Below are positions 21,471-31,317 of a stretch of 64,000 nt of DNA, in pieces. The position numbers and the translations under genes were made by a program. Source of the stretch: Siphonodentalium dalli (taxonomy: Eukaryota > Mollusca > Scaphopoda > Gadilida > Siphonodentaliidae); the NCBI GenBank assembly GCA_032622095.1, contig CP136061.1:7326734-7390733 (forward strand), in the 5' to 3' direction. The notes below the pieces were generated by a model that saw only the letters and a program-made list of their open reading frames with translations, was not told where the DNA came from and did not search any database. Position 1 is the first letter of the stretch; every line of letters begins with the position of its first letter.

Positions 21471-22085
21471 TTTGGGTAGTACACGATCGGTGACGTAGAA
21501 AGAACTTCGGACATCAGTCTCATCGAATCTGGTGTTTGGGACGAAACATCCACCATTAAATATCCGTATGGACGAGAAATTGCATCAGCGTATGCTTCTT
21601 CTACACTTTTCATCATCCCGAGTTGACGTCCGAGTGTACTAACTTGATCCCTGTTTCTGGGTGATTTGAACAGAATGAAATATTGAGTGTTGAGTGAAAT
21701 AGTTCTTATATCCTTGAGAAACAGATTCTGTACAACGAAAATGACGCTAGTGTTCTCGTGATGAGCTCTCTGTGTGAACCATTCTGTTATTGATTTCAAG
21801 TCACCATCCATACTGTCATCAAATATCAACAAGTTCGGTTGAGAAGTATCAAAACTGTTGTCAAATTTTTTCTGGAACCTGACACCTTTCATTCGTAACA
21901 GCTTTCTCGGCACATCATCGTGAGGACAAACATATACAATCTCTTTCGGTGATGGCGTGATAACATAATTTTTTTCGAATAACCAATTCTTCGATAAAAG
22001 TGGATTTTCCACTCATGGATGGTCCTCCAATTAACATGGTGAACGGATGTTTGAACGAGGGTTTAAAGTCTGTAATTTTCTCCAT
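21467..22085 (-). pseudogene. Polinton packaging ATPase (FtsK/HerA type), one frame shift
   Basis: Genome-packaging ATPase. The N-terminal frame from the ATG at 22083-22085 has the P-loop GGPSMSGKST. The downstream 181-codon frame has Walker B in NLLIFDDSMD, then SVIFVVQNLFLKD and LNTQYFILFKSPRNRDQ, a conserved pair of strands in the poxvirus-A32/Polinton clade. The C-terminal RPYGYLMVDVSSQTPDSMR also fits. The two frames switch at a seven-base homopolymer at 21969-21975. With that single lesion the gene would be of normal length (about 205 residues). Confidence 0.9.
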
Positions 22086-22090
22086 CTTTC

Positions 22091-22240
22091 TCAAAAATAA
22101 TCTTGTAACTGAGAAAAGTCTAATCCTGCAGAGGTCAGAGAAGAATATAGAACATCGAAGGTAGGCGGTTGGTCTTTTATTGAATCCTGGTACCCGAATG
22201 GTACAGTGTTAAAATCACTGTTCACGATCCTCTTGTCCAT
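22091..22240 (-). CDS. Small ORF upstream of the ATPase, 49 residues
   Basis: From an internal ATG at 22238-22240 the frame encodes MDKRIVNSDFNTVPFGYQDS and ends LDFSQLQDYF, five bases before the ATPase start. Tight spacing and its place at the head of the minus-strand gene block suggest it is translated. The frame stays open upstream to 22294. No family recognised. Confidence 0.4.
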   Translation of the reverse strand: MDKRIVNSDFNTVPFGYQDSIKDQPPTFDVLYSSLTSAGLDFSQLQDYF

Positions 22241-22294
22241 GGTTAGTTGTAATTTTTGAATTTTTGATTGTGAAATATACTCAACAATCACCAA

Positions 22295-22725
22295 CAGATT
22301 AGAGGTCTGGTTCCCACCATTGTCTGCTTGGTGTAACGAGAACCATATGCCTTTTGAATGTGACTACGTATGTTGCATAACTATACCTGACCTAGTTCCC
22401 ACCAATGCATGTAATGCATACCATATGCCGATTGAATGTCACGGTGACTATACGGTTGCTGCATAACTATACCTAACCTAGTTCCCACCATCGGTTGCTT
22501 TGTAAACCCCTTGTCTAGACTTTTTTTTTCTAGACAGTGACCGGATTCCCCCCTGACTTGCAATATGCAGATCATATGTGTCCTAGATAAGGATACAGTG
22601 ACCACATGTGTTGATCAATTGCCCTAGAAAATAATTGCAAACCTTTACCATTTTTGCACCGTCCTATATTCGAAAATTGTGGTGACTGTCTTATGCTTAC
22701 AAATAATAGCTCAGCAAAATTTTTA
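22295..22725. promoter_or_regulatory. Divergent promoter region with imperfect tandem repeats
   Basis: Lies between the minus-strand gene block and a plus-strand gene. It holds two to three imperfect copies of a roughly 100-bp unit with GTTCCCACCA, GCATACCATATGCC and GTTGCATAACTATACCT blocks. Its position suggests a shared control region; this is inference. Confidence 0.45.
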
Positions 22726-22728
22726 CCC

Positions 22729-22735
22729 TATAAAA
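22729..22735 (+). promoter_or_regulatory. TATA box of the plus-strand Polinton gene
   Basis: TATAAAA, 56 bases before the ATG at 22791. The spacing fits a short 5' UTR of about 30 bases. Confidence 0.6.
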
Positions 22736-22790
22736 TAGTTGGAACCGGGAACTTCACATTCATTCTGCTCGAAAAACTCAAACTCTCATT

Positions 22791-22869
22791 ATGTTTAGAC
22801 AAATGCAGATTTACAAGGATCTGAAGAAGCAAATCACTGACTGCAAATTTATCATTGCAAAGACGGAAG
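22791..22869 (+). CDS. Exon 1 of a small spliced gene at the Polinton right end
   Basis: ATG-started exon encoding MFRQMQIYKDLKKQITDCKF plus a few residues, ending GAAG before a perfect donor GTAAGT in phase 1. A TATA box precedes it. Joined to exon 2 it would give about 57 residues with an N-terminal amphipathic helix. No family recognised. It is the only plus-strand gene of the element and occupies a spot next to the terminal repeat. Confidence 0.5.
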
Positions 22870-22888
22870 GTAAGTTTATTCTTGACTT

Positions 22889-23112
22889 ATTCTGTGCTTC
22901 TCTCCAGCGTTCTCAGACTGCATCCACCGTGTTAAACATTCAATAATTCACGAATTTTTATCGCTTTAGATCGGGACACACGAAACCGCGACAAATTGCC
23001 AGATTATTCTGTTTTGTGCTCTCTAGTGTTCTCAGACGGGACACACCGTGTAAAAAAATTCAATAATTCACGAATTTCTATCGCTTTAGATCGGACACGA
23101 AACGGTGACAAA
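22889..23112 (+). repeat. Intronic duplication of about 110 bp
   Basis: The block TTCAATAATTCACGAATTT, then ATCGCTTTAGATCGG, preceded by a GTGTTCTCAGAC-like stretch, occurs twice in a row within the intron (about 22889-22998 and 23005-23112), with several differences. Confidence 0.75.
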
Positions 23113-23440
23113 ATAATTCAATGCTAAACTGGTCGCTCAAAATGCATAAGCGAAGTAAATTACCCAGTGCAGTAAAAACACAGCTGTGCGTTCTCCCGTA
23201 CTTTCTCAGTACAGTTAATTGGTTTTCCCTGTTATCACCTGTATTCCGTTTTATCATCCTATATCATGTATACACGCTATATATATTGTTAAAGAGGTTC
23301 GACATAATATGCGATAAGGGGGTGGGGGTCTTTGAACGTGTACAATAATTACACGTATATTTGTCATTGTTAAAGAGGGTTCAACATTATTTACATCCTT
23401 TTTTGGGGAAATCTACAAATTATTTTTTCTCTTTTTCCAG

Positions 23441-23535
23441 AAACATTCCCGATTACGAAGGAGGTGTGTCATGGGTTCGATGAGAACCTAGAGGAGTATC
23501 AGACATGTGGAGGAAGAAAAGATGCGACAATGTGA
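23441..23535 (+). CDS. Exon 2 of the small spliced Polinton gene
   Basis: Follows a strong acceptor (pyrimidine run TTTTTTCTCTTTTTCCAG). In phase 1 it reads ETFPITKEVCHGFDENLEEY, then a Cys-Gly-Gly segment, to a TGA at 23533-23535. A different frame beyond the TGA (from about 23505) is open and protein-like (STVYFLQGLERDFARENIK), so the real gene may extend to about 23650 with a frame change. No family recognised. Confidence 0.45.
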
Positions 23536-23628
23536 CAATAATGCGACATGTCAATTCAACAGTATATTTTCTACAAGGACTAGAGAGGGATTTTGCGAGA
23601 GAAAATATCAAACTCTATGATAAGCTGA

Positions 23629-23799
23629 GACCCCATTTTTACCCCCCTTTTCAAAAAAGGGGAGGGGAGGGGAGGGGCCCGCTCCCGCCCGCCAACTACA
23701 TCAGGGGATCAATATATTTACAAAAATAACACTCGTACTATAGTTCTAATTCTATTTATAGTAGGTGCAAGACACTGTAGTTCAAATTGCTAACTGTCG
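23629..23799 (-). repeat. Polinton right terminal inverted repeat
   Basis: Reading inward from 23799, the complement starts CGACAGTTAGCAATTTGAAC, then GTGTC, GCACCTACTATAAAT, ACTATAGTACGAGTGT, and a C-rich/G-rich tract, mirroring the left end in the same order. Confidence 0.88.
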
Positions 23800-23811
23800 T
23801 GTATACACTAC

Positions 23812-23880
23812 TAACTACGATAAATATATGTAAGAACATATAGGACCTCTCTAAATTCTGATCGAAAATATACTGTTGTT
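23812..23880 (+). repeat. Host repeat, right part, after the Polinton
   Basis: 69 bp (TAACTACGATAAATATATGT and onward) identical to 25318-25386. In the second copy this segment follows the 447-bp block after only about ten bases, showing that the Polinton interrupts a continuous repeat here. Confidence 0.9.
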
Positions 23881-24202
23881 CGTTATAAGTGATTGGTTTG
23901 GGGTGGTTGGCCCCGGGATTGTCGAAAGGGTCGAGAGGCCCTTTCCTTAATCCCTCATGTTTTTTGCCTTTAATTAGATATAAAGAAAAAAAAAACATGG
24001 AATATAACATTTTACAGAATTTATTTTTTCTTCTTTTTTCTTCTTTTGGCAGGTGGCTGTTCCTTTAGTGGTGTGTTGTTGTTGCTGTTGTTTGCGGTTT
24101 TAGCCAGTGCACTTTCTGCTCGCAGGTTCTATATGTAGGCGACTGTTAGGTCGTATCCCGGTCCTGGGGATAGCTGTTGCAATGCATTTGTCAGTGAACT
24201 AA

Positions 24203-24510
24203 TTAGCCGCTCAGGTGTACCAGGTATTGCTTCTGCCTGACCAGGATTTTCCTCCGGGGACACCTGCCGATGTAGGTTGGCGTCTCCGGTGTAGAGAATG
24301 GTGGATCCATCTCCATTTCTGCCCGAGCCGCCGCTGTGTGTGATGGTGATTCCAGTTGCATTTCGAACCGCTCAGGAGCTGATGGTGGAATTTCAGTCTC
24401 CTGCACGGGAATACGACTGGAAGCGGCAGTGTCTGGATGCGGAATGGCCGCTGGTGTGACCTCAGTGGTCTCGGTGCGGGGATCAAGTGGGAGGAGGGAT
24501 ATGGGCGTCT
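24203..24510 (-). pseudogene. Proline/glutamate-rich ORF fragment, possibly retroelement-derived
   Basis: A minus-strand frame open for about 100 codons encodes TPAAIPHPDTAASSRIPVQE, then IPPSAPERFEMQLESPSHTA, and ends with a basic block (GRCPRRKILVRQKQYLVHL). A Pro/Ser/Thr-rich stretch before a basic end is common near the end of retroelement polyproteins, but I cannot name a family. GC content is higher than in the flanks. It sits between the two host-repeat copies. Confidence 0.3.
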
Positions 24511-24858
24511 CTCAGATCGCCTGGCTTTCCACCCGGTCATCCTCGCTTCATCCCTTCTACATATGGAGGGTGTCTATCTCTTCTTGGTGGTTAAGCTTCT
24601 TCCGGGCGCAGCTGTAGTCGCCGGTGTCGAGTTGGCAATTCGATAATCCAAGTACACCTACACGTGTGATCCCCGAGCTTGGATTGTCCAGCTCAAGGTA
24701 CTCACTACGTGCAGGCGAGACAATAGATCTACCACCGCAGAGGGGATTAAATTACCCATTGTCCGCTACAGGGTTGTCAATCGATCGACAGCCGGGTAGT
24801 CACTGGAGCGATCCATAGAGCTACTTCTCCTGTCACCGGCTAACTCCAGAGTGTGAAC

Positions 24859-25386
24859 ATACAGTTTACCGTTGTGCATACATCTGATGGGAATATTTAG
24901 TGTAAACATTATCAATTTATCTGATATATATGTTTCTTTTGTGTTATAGTTTGTTCTATTTGGGTGTAAATAAATGTAATAAACCACGATATATACCTAT
25001 GACTTTGCGTGCTGTTATATATAAGCCGTGGAATAAATAATTTGTTTCTCAACAGGTTAGTCAGTGTAAACACTATTTTATTATGGGTATTTCCTCTGAT
25101 GTACAGATAATATAAGAATAAAATGGCACACCAATACAATGAGCAGCAATTGTGAGAGGCGATATCGGTGAGAGATTCTTAATTTGTTTATTATTCGATA
25201 ATATTTGAAACATACCTCTGTTTTAATTCCTTTTTTTTCGGCACGACAATTTATCGCCATGCTTTCTCAATTCATCTTTCAGTTGTGCCAAGTTCATTTC
25301 ATCACATTTACGACCCATAACTACGATAAATATATGTAAGAACATATAGGACCTCTCTAAATTCTGATCGAAAATATACTGTTGTT
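24859..25386 (+). repeat. Second, uninterrupted copy of the host repeat (empty site)
   Basis: 24859-25306 matches 14001-14447 and 25318-25386 matches 23812-23880, separated by only TTTACGACCCA. It therefore looks like the pre-insertion state of the Polinton target, in the same orientation about 1 kb after the filled copy. Confidence 0.88.
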
Positions 25387-28221
25387 GGTTAATTATACCA
25401 CTGCTGCTCTTATAGCCACTTATCGCTTGGAGTTACTCAGTTATCGCTTGGACCGACTTTGCGTATAACGCCGCCAAGCGCAGACAGCCGCAGATAACCG
25501 ACTCCTATCTCTCATTGGCATGTGTACGATATAACACACAGACAGACAGAACAGGTTAGAACTGGTTTTGAAACGGCAGTCAACGGCAGTCTGTTAAGCC
25601 AGATAGTGACAATAAAAGCAATTACTGCGGGTAATGCTCAGTTTAATTTCAAGGCTAAGTATATGAGCTACTTATAGAATTGAACACACACACACCCAAA
25701 TAAAGAAACAGGATATTTCGATATCTATTTAGGCCATGAAGAACTAACAGGTTAGACCAGTTTGTAAAGATAAAGTACCCACTTATATCTCCGATCAACC
25801 GGCGTCAAGGGTAAATACGTTTGAGATCTCTCACCGTCGATGTCGACTGAGGAATTCATTTACACTGTGAAAAATTCCATTTCGGGTTAATCCGAGCACA
25901 TCCACAGAAAATGTTTGGAGAGCGCGCACTGTGGATTCGAAATTGAGAGCAAGCTCTGTGGTTTCTGTTATACATATAGAACACGCAACATGGACATATA
26001 TGTCTCGCACTCAAAGGGGATTTATGAGACTAACATGTACCAATTTAACATTTAAACGGTAAACAAATCACAAGGTGCAGACACCCACTGGCTTTTACAC
26101 ATTGGAGTTTAAATAATTATTGTGAAAAAAATGTTCAAGCTTCGACGGTGCCCAGTTAGTATTGGACGATACACGATTTAAACAGCTACACTAATTGTGG
26201 TAAGTTCATGGCGGAACATGCAAATATTGGAATAGCATTGACAGTAACAACATATTATCTACAAACTTTCTGTCGAGGACAGTTAGTTCATGTATCGACT
26301 CGTTTTTATCCTCAAATGTCACAAATTCACAATTCAGCGTAGAGTTATGACAAGAATTTCACTTTAGAATAATCGCATTACGGTTAAATTAATTGTCTGA
26401 ACTATTCTTAAGAATAGTGGATAATAACTTCAAAATAGTTGCATTACGCTTAAGTGTAATTTATTGAATAATGATGAAGCGTAATTGAGAACAACGCTTT
26501 AACATAATATTTCGTTATGATTAAGCATAGTTGGCTGAATTATTCTCAACTATTTTTGTCATTATTTTTGGAAAAATTCTTTACATTCCTGTAATTGACG
26601 GGCAGCCTTGTGATAAATATATAGATATAATCGTATTAGTGTCTGGATTTTGACGGAATTATCGGACGAGATTTGTTGGCGGAGCATTACATCGATTGCG
26701 GGACGAGGGGTATCGCGTTCCGCCAATAAATCAAGTGCGATAATTCTATTTTTATTACATATCTATCTCCGTATCATAGTAAGTTGACTCACAATCGTAC
26801 ATCTCAGGTACAGAAAATGTGAATTTAATTGAGTTTTAACCGCATTTAGGGTTAACGCAATAATCAGACAGGGAACTCGTCTATCCATGAGTGGCCTTCA
26901 CCCATCTTGACCCGCGCAAAGGTGTTAATTGGGTTTTCCCAGCTTTTCCAAAAATATAATCCAATCAGTGCGCTGCGAGTTCGGCAAGTAAGTTATCGCC
27001 ATTGCGTTGAAAAAGTAAAAATAGTAACGGCGAGAACCAGTCTAACAACACTGAATGAAATAGTTCCGTCGACAGATTGCACTATAGTGCGATTCTGAGA
27101 ATTATCACACATCTGGAAACTCGTGCGATCATGCGAATTACGTTGATAGATATGCAATAAAATCTAAGGCTTGGGACTTCGTAGACGTTTTATAAAGAGG
27201 GAGGAGAAATAAATGAACACGATACTGAAGTTATGTCTCATCTTACCAAACTCCGGGCATGGTTTAATTACCTCCCTTGATGACTCGGTAAGACCGCTGT
27301 TATCGGCGACATTTCACTTACATTTAGTGGACTTCCGCGATATTAAAATATATACCAAGCAAGCAGAGCAAAATGCTGCCCTTATTAAGCACACACAATA
27401 TCGGACAAAATTTGTGTGGTTTCGTACCTTAACTTTGGAAAATTCCACCAGAACCAAAGAACTATATTTTGAAACGGTGTGATTTGGTGCTCAGATTATT
27501 TTATTAGCACAAAAGTCTAAACGCACATGGACGACAACGTCCCGACAATACGCATTGAAAGTCAAACACAAGAGTTCTAATTTGTACAATTTTGATAAGT
27601 TGCTTGCGAAAATCGTCAACAAAACTACCGCCCTGATCCTCCATTTTGTTATTAAGTTTTTAGTGCGGGAACATAGGAAAGTTGACTCTGGGGCGATCGC
27701 TTTTCGCCATTTTGATTGGAAAATCCCGCGCTAAATATAGAAACGGCATACTAGTACTCAGCCGGTTACAGAGTCTGAAAGGAAGTATGACTGGTACCCA
27801 GCCGGTTACAGAGTCTGAAAGGAAGTATGACTGGTGCTCTCTGGTAGAGATTGTTATCTTACATCACGATAAGACTATAACTGTTGAAAGTGATATAACG
27901 CCGAATTAATCAGCTAACTCACTTCACTGGTTAATTATTTATGTCCATGACTGTTTAACCACGTATCATATTGAACAACGTTGTTCATTACTCTCCATGT
28001 AAATATGGATATGTTAACATGTTGATTATACTGACAATCTAATGACTAGATATTATTCCGGCTAAAAGTTCAAAGAACCACCTTACACGTGTGGTGTTTG
28101 TCCAACTATTTATATGAAGATGCCCTACAAAGTAATATATGAGTCCTCCACAATTGTGAATCTAGATTTTAAATGAGATAGGTCAAATTAAGCAGAGTCC
28201 ACAGAAGGCAGGGAGCACATA
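25387..28221. other. AT-rich region, no gene recognised
   Basis: I see no convincing exon. One exact direct duplication is present: a 35-bp segment containing CAGCCGGTTACAGAGTCTGA occurs twice in a row at about 27760-27830. Short frames around 26.9-27.9 kb have no recognisable content. Confidence 0.45.
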
Positions 28222-28345
28222 TGTGACCCGCCATATCAAATCCAGTCGTAAGTCGGGATTTTTTTTACCCTGTGCCAATGCATTCTCTTATATATGCGAG
28301 TCGACCATAGGTCGCCTCGCATATATAAGAGAATGCATTGGCCTA
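28222..28345 (+). mobile_element. Half copy of the TIR-plus-hairpin element
   Basis: CATATGTGACCCGCCATATC is followed by a GTCGGGATTTTTTTTACCCTG run and then a perfect-looking 70-bp hairpin (arms CCAATGCATTCTCTTATATA; centre CGAGTCGACCATAGGTCGCC). The same order occurs at 37646-37770, there followed by an inverted second half. Here only one half is present. Confidence 0.85.
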
Positions 28346-29245
28346 ACAATTGTTATCAGTTTTTTAAATGTGTTACTGATAACAAAGGATAGGATAGTAT
28401 AATTTATTTACAATAAACACAAATATTATACAATGACAGTAACACATAACAAGGCGATGCTGTATATTGTTAGGGGTAACCTAGCACTGCCGGGCTGTCT
28501 TCCTACTACCCCCTAAAACAAGTACTACTATACATAATTGATTAGATGGCATTGATTTCATATCCACGCACACGTACATACTATAATCATATATAAAACT
28601 ATATAGAACCTAGTATTTAGGGCATATCAGGTGTTGGTGTGGATTTGAGCCAATCCTGACGAGTTAAACGATCGAAAATGTGTTATCTCACCATAGGAAC
28701 TTTTTGTACTGTTGAGATTTAAAAAAACATATTAACAGTTTCGGTTCAAGTTCCATGGGTACAAATACACTGCATGATATATTAACTTACCGACAAACAG
28801 TTTAAGAGAAACATAATGGTCGCAAGAATGTGTTGAAATCAAGTTCAATAAACCATAACGCGCAGTATGTATGATTTGGTTGGAATGCACGAAAACCCGA
28901 AACTGTATTACAAAGTGAATTCAACGGAATGTTGCCACTTCGCAAGTTGACGTCGATCCTGTGTACAAATTTTCACAGTAATGTTTTAATTTCGTTTGTA
29001 CACGCCTTAGTAAATTGGTGGACACATAAGCATGTGTATATATTGATGCTTCTGTTCACGGCTTTTTGCATGCTAGTTTGATATAGTAGTGTGGTAAATT
29101 TAGCACGATACCATACGAGTATAGTGCACACTTAAATTTAGCACAGCACTACACAATGTAGAGCACAGCACTCGACCAATCAGAAGTCCATTTCTATCTG
29201 AGAGTTTAAATACCTAAAATAAAAATATATGGACATCTGCAGCCC
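28346..29245. other. No gene recognised
   Basis: AT-rich, with scattered inverted motifs (for example GTTATCAG...CTGATAAC at 28355-28382). Nothing coding seen. Confidence 0.4.
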
Positions 29246-29640
29246 ACAATTGATACGTAAAAAAATGTGTGGACCTCCGCAGGCCCACATTGCTTGGTCT
29301 GAGAATACATAATTTAGGTGTCTCCGATCTAATATTAGACACATCTTAATGACGCGATGAAAGAAAAGCACAATTGATATGTAAACAGCTTTGTTTGATC
29401 TGAGAATATGTAATTTAGGTGTGTACGATCTAGTATTATACAAATTGTAATGACGCGATGAAATAAACACACACTTGATATGTAAAACATTTTGCTTGGT
29501 CTGACAATACGTATGGTAATTTAGGCGCCTGCGGTATAATCTTAAACAATGACCGCTGGTAAAATAGTAATACATGACGCTCAAAACACTTACGCCAAAT
29601 TTAACGATTGACACTCAAATACATAGTGTCATAGTACTAT
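29246..29640. repeat. Imperfect tandem repeat, about 110 bp, 3-4 copies
   Basis: Blocks GATATGTAAAACATTTTGCT, TTGGTCTGAGAATAC, TAATTTAGGTGT and AATGACGCGATGAAA recur in the same order about every 110 bp, with clear divergence. The open minus-strand frame follows the repeat and is not called. Confidence 0.7.
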
Positions 29641-30165
29641 GATCGTCAAAAACACTTACGCCCAAGTTTATAGCTGTTCATATAGAACCACACATACCAT
29701 TAATGGTAATGTATTACTTTAATGGACCCACCCTTGGGTGACATCAACAAAACCCAATATCGCCACGTGACTTTACGAAATAGGATATGGAGGTGATATT
29801 AGGCACTTATTGAACTTTCATAACACATCCTAGGAAAGATAAAATAAATATGATATGTCAAATATCAGACACTCAGAGAAACATGATTACAAAAAGAACA
29901 TAACATGCTCGATACAACTTCACTCGTTCTCGTTCGTCCTATTAACTCGGGACCAAGCCTCAGTCATCAGTCAACGTAATACCATAGCCATATTTGGCAT
30001 CGAGTGAATACATGATTGACACACTCTAACGGGTTACCACACCAGTACATTGCATAGGTGTCATTTCCGCGTGTGTTTGATCCAGGAGAGTGACGCGGTG
30101 TCAAATATGATTTGTCTCCTCGCTAGGAAACAGGAATTGTGGTTCGACATTACACACAAATGTTT
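29641..30165. other. No gene recognised
   Basis: Nothing identified apart from low-complexity AT runs. Confidence 0.4.
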
Positions 30166-30570
30166 ATGCAAATCTTTATTTTGAATACGTGGTAGTATTA
30201 TGGAAACTGGCTTATACTTACTGTTTACTGAAGATTTACATTTATTATGCAAATCTTCATTTTGAATACGTGGTAGTATTATGGAAACTGGCTTATACTT
30301 ACTGTTTACTGAAGATTTACATTTATTATGCAAATCTTTATTTTGAATACGTGGTAGTATTATGGAAACTGGCATATTCTTACTGTTTACTGAAGATTTA
30401 CATTTATTATGCAAATCTTTATTTTGAATACGTGGTAGTATTATGGAAACTGGCTTATACTTACTGTTTACTGAAGATTTACATTTATTATGCAAATCTT
30501 CATTTTGAATACGTGGTAGTATTATGGAAACTGGCTTATACTTACTGTTTACTGAAGATTTACATTTATT
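30166..30570. repeat. 81-bp tandem repeat, 5 copies
   Basis: Copies start at 30166, 30247, 30328, 30409 and 30490 with ATGCAAATCTTTATTTTGAA. Eighty-one is 27 codons, so frames stay open on both strands; divergence between copies is random with respect to codons, so I do not call a protein. Confidence 0.95.
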
Positions 30571-30724
30571 ATTCAGACTAAAAAAATCTGATGTATCGCA
30601 CTATTCGTAACTTGTGAACGGATCTGTTACTAATTACTCTAAATGTCGATTATAGTGACAACATACAATCAGACTCTGGACTTCAGCGCGTTGATACATA
30701 AGACTGTGTTCAATAACAAGACCA

Positions 30725-30830
30725 GACTGGTGTTCAATACACCATGTGAGTAACATGCTTCAACAAGACCAGACTGGTGTTCAATACACCATGGGAGTAA
30801 CATGCTTCGTGCAGATTGTTTACCAATCAC
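30725..30830 (+). repeat. 53-bp direct duplication
   Basis: Two adjacent copies of a segment containing ACAAGACCAGACTGGTGTTC and ACCATG(T/G)GAGTAACATGC, about 100 bp upstream of the CARD exon. Confidence 0.85.
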
Positions 30831-30934
30831 CCATATGTATCATTGTTCTAAGCATTACATTACACACGTACTATGTAAACGATTTAACAATTATATATCG
30901 TTTAATAATACCTCACGCCTATGTCTTATTGTAG

Positions 30935-31265
30935 GTGACACAGCCAAATGATATGAAACCCTCTCAGAGAATCAAGCTGGACAAAAACATCGTCTATTTG
31001 GAGGAAAACATGACTCCCCCAGATGTAGTGGGCCACTTGGTTGCCAATTGTGTTATAACTGATTTCCATATGGATGCAATACTTAAGGAGAAAACACAGA
31101 GAGAACAAGTCAGAAAACTGATATCAATCCTGAAGACCAGGGGTCCAGAGGCATACAGCAAACTGATGAAGGCATTAAAAGATTCAGATTCGTTTTTTAT
31201 AGTGCTTCATCTTGATGAGTCGCTGATATTGGCACCCAGTGAAAAAGATATTGATTCATTCAAAG
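30935..31265 (+). CDS. CARD-domain exon (coding exon 1)
   Basis: Bounded by acceptor TTATTGTAG and donor AAAG|GTGAGC. The ATG at 30953-30955 is the probable start, so coding begins in this exon and an upstream UTR exon is implied. The 104 codons encode a death-fold CARD: TPPDVVGHLVANCVITDFHM, then DAILKEKTQREQVRKLISIL, KTRGPEAYSKLMKAL and SFFIVLHLDES. The R-K-L-x-x-I-L-x-x-R-G-P-x-A-Y pattern is characteristic. CARDs mediate homotypic assembly in apoptosis and innate immune signalling. Ends in phase 1, matching the next exon. Confidence in the domain is high; the ortholog is not identified. Confidence 0.88.
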
Positions 31266-31317
31266 GTGAGCTGATGGTCGTGACCAGTCACAGCGATTAT
31301 CAGGATTGAAGCAACAT

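Larger units (their letters stand above)
14448..23799. mobile_element. Polinton/Maverick, 9.35 kb, lacking PolB
   Basis: Bounded by inverted terminal repeats beginning CGACAGTTAGCAATTTGAAC. Inside, on the minus strand, are the diagnostic Polinton set: retrovirus-like integrase with chromodomain, packaging ATPase, adenain-like cysteine protease, double-jelly-roll major capsid protein and penton-like minor capsid protein. It also carries several Polinton-specific small ORFs and a NADAR-domain gene. No protein-primed family B polymerase is present, and the element is about half the 15-20 kb usual for metazoan Polintons. Nearly every large gene has at least one frame change, so this copy is probably inactive unless some shifts are assembly errors. 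A 6-bp target duplication could not be identified at the borders. Confidence 0.93.

Noticed and set aside
26907-27909. Three plus-strand frames of 63-89 codons
   Set aside because: No domain, splice or codon signal; typical chance frames in AT-rich DNA.
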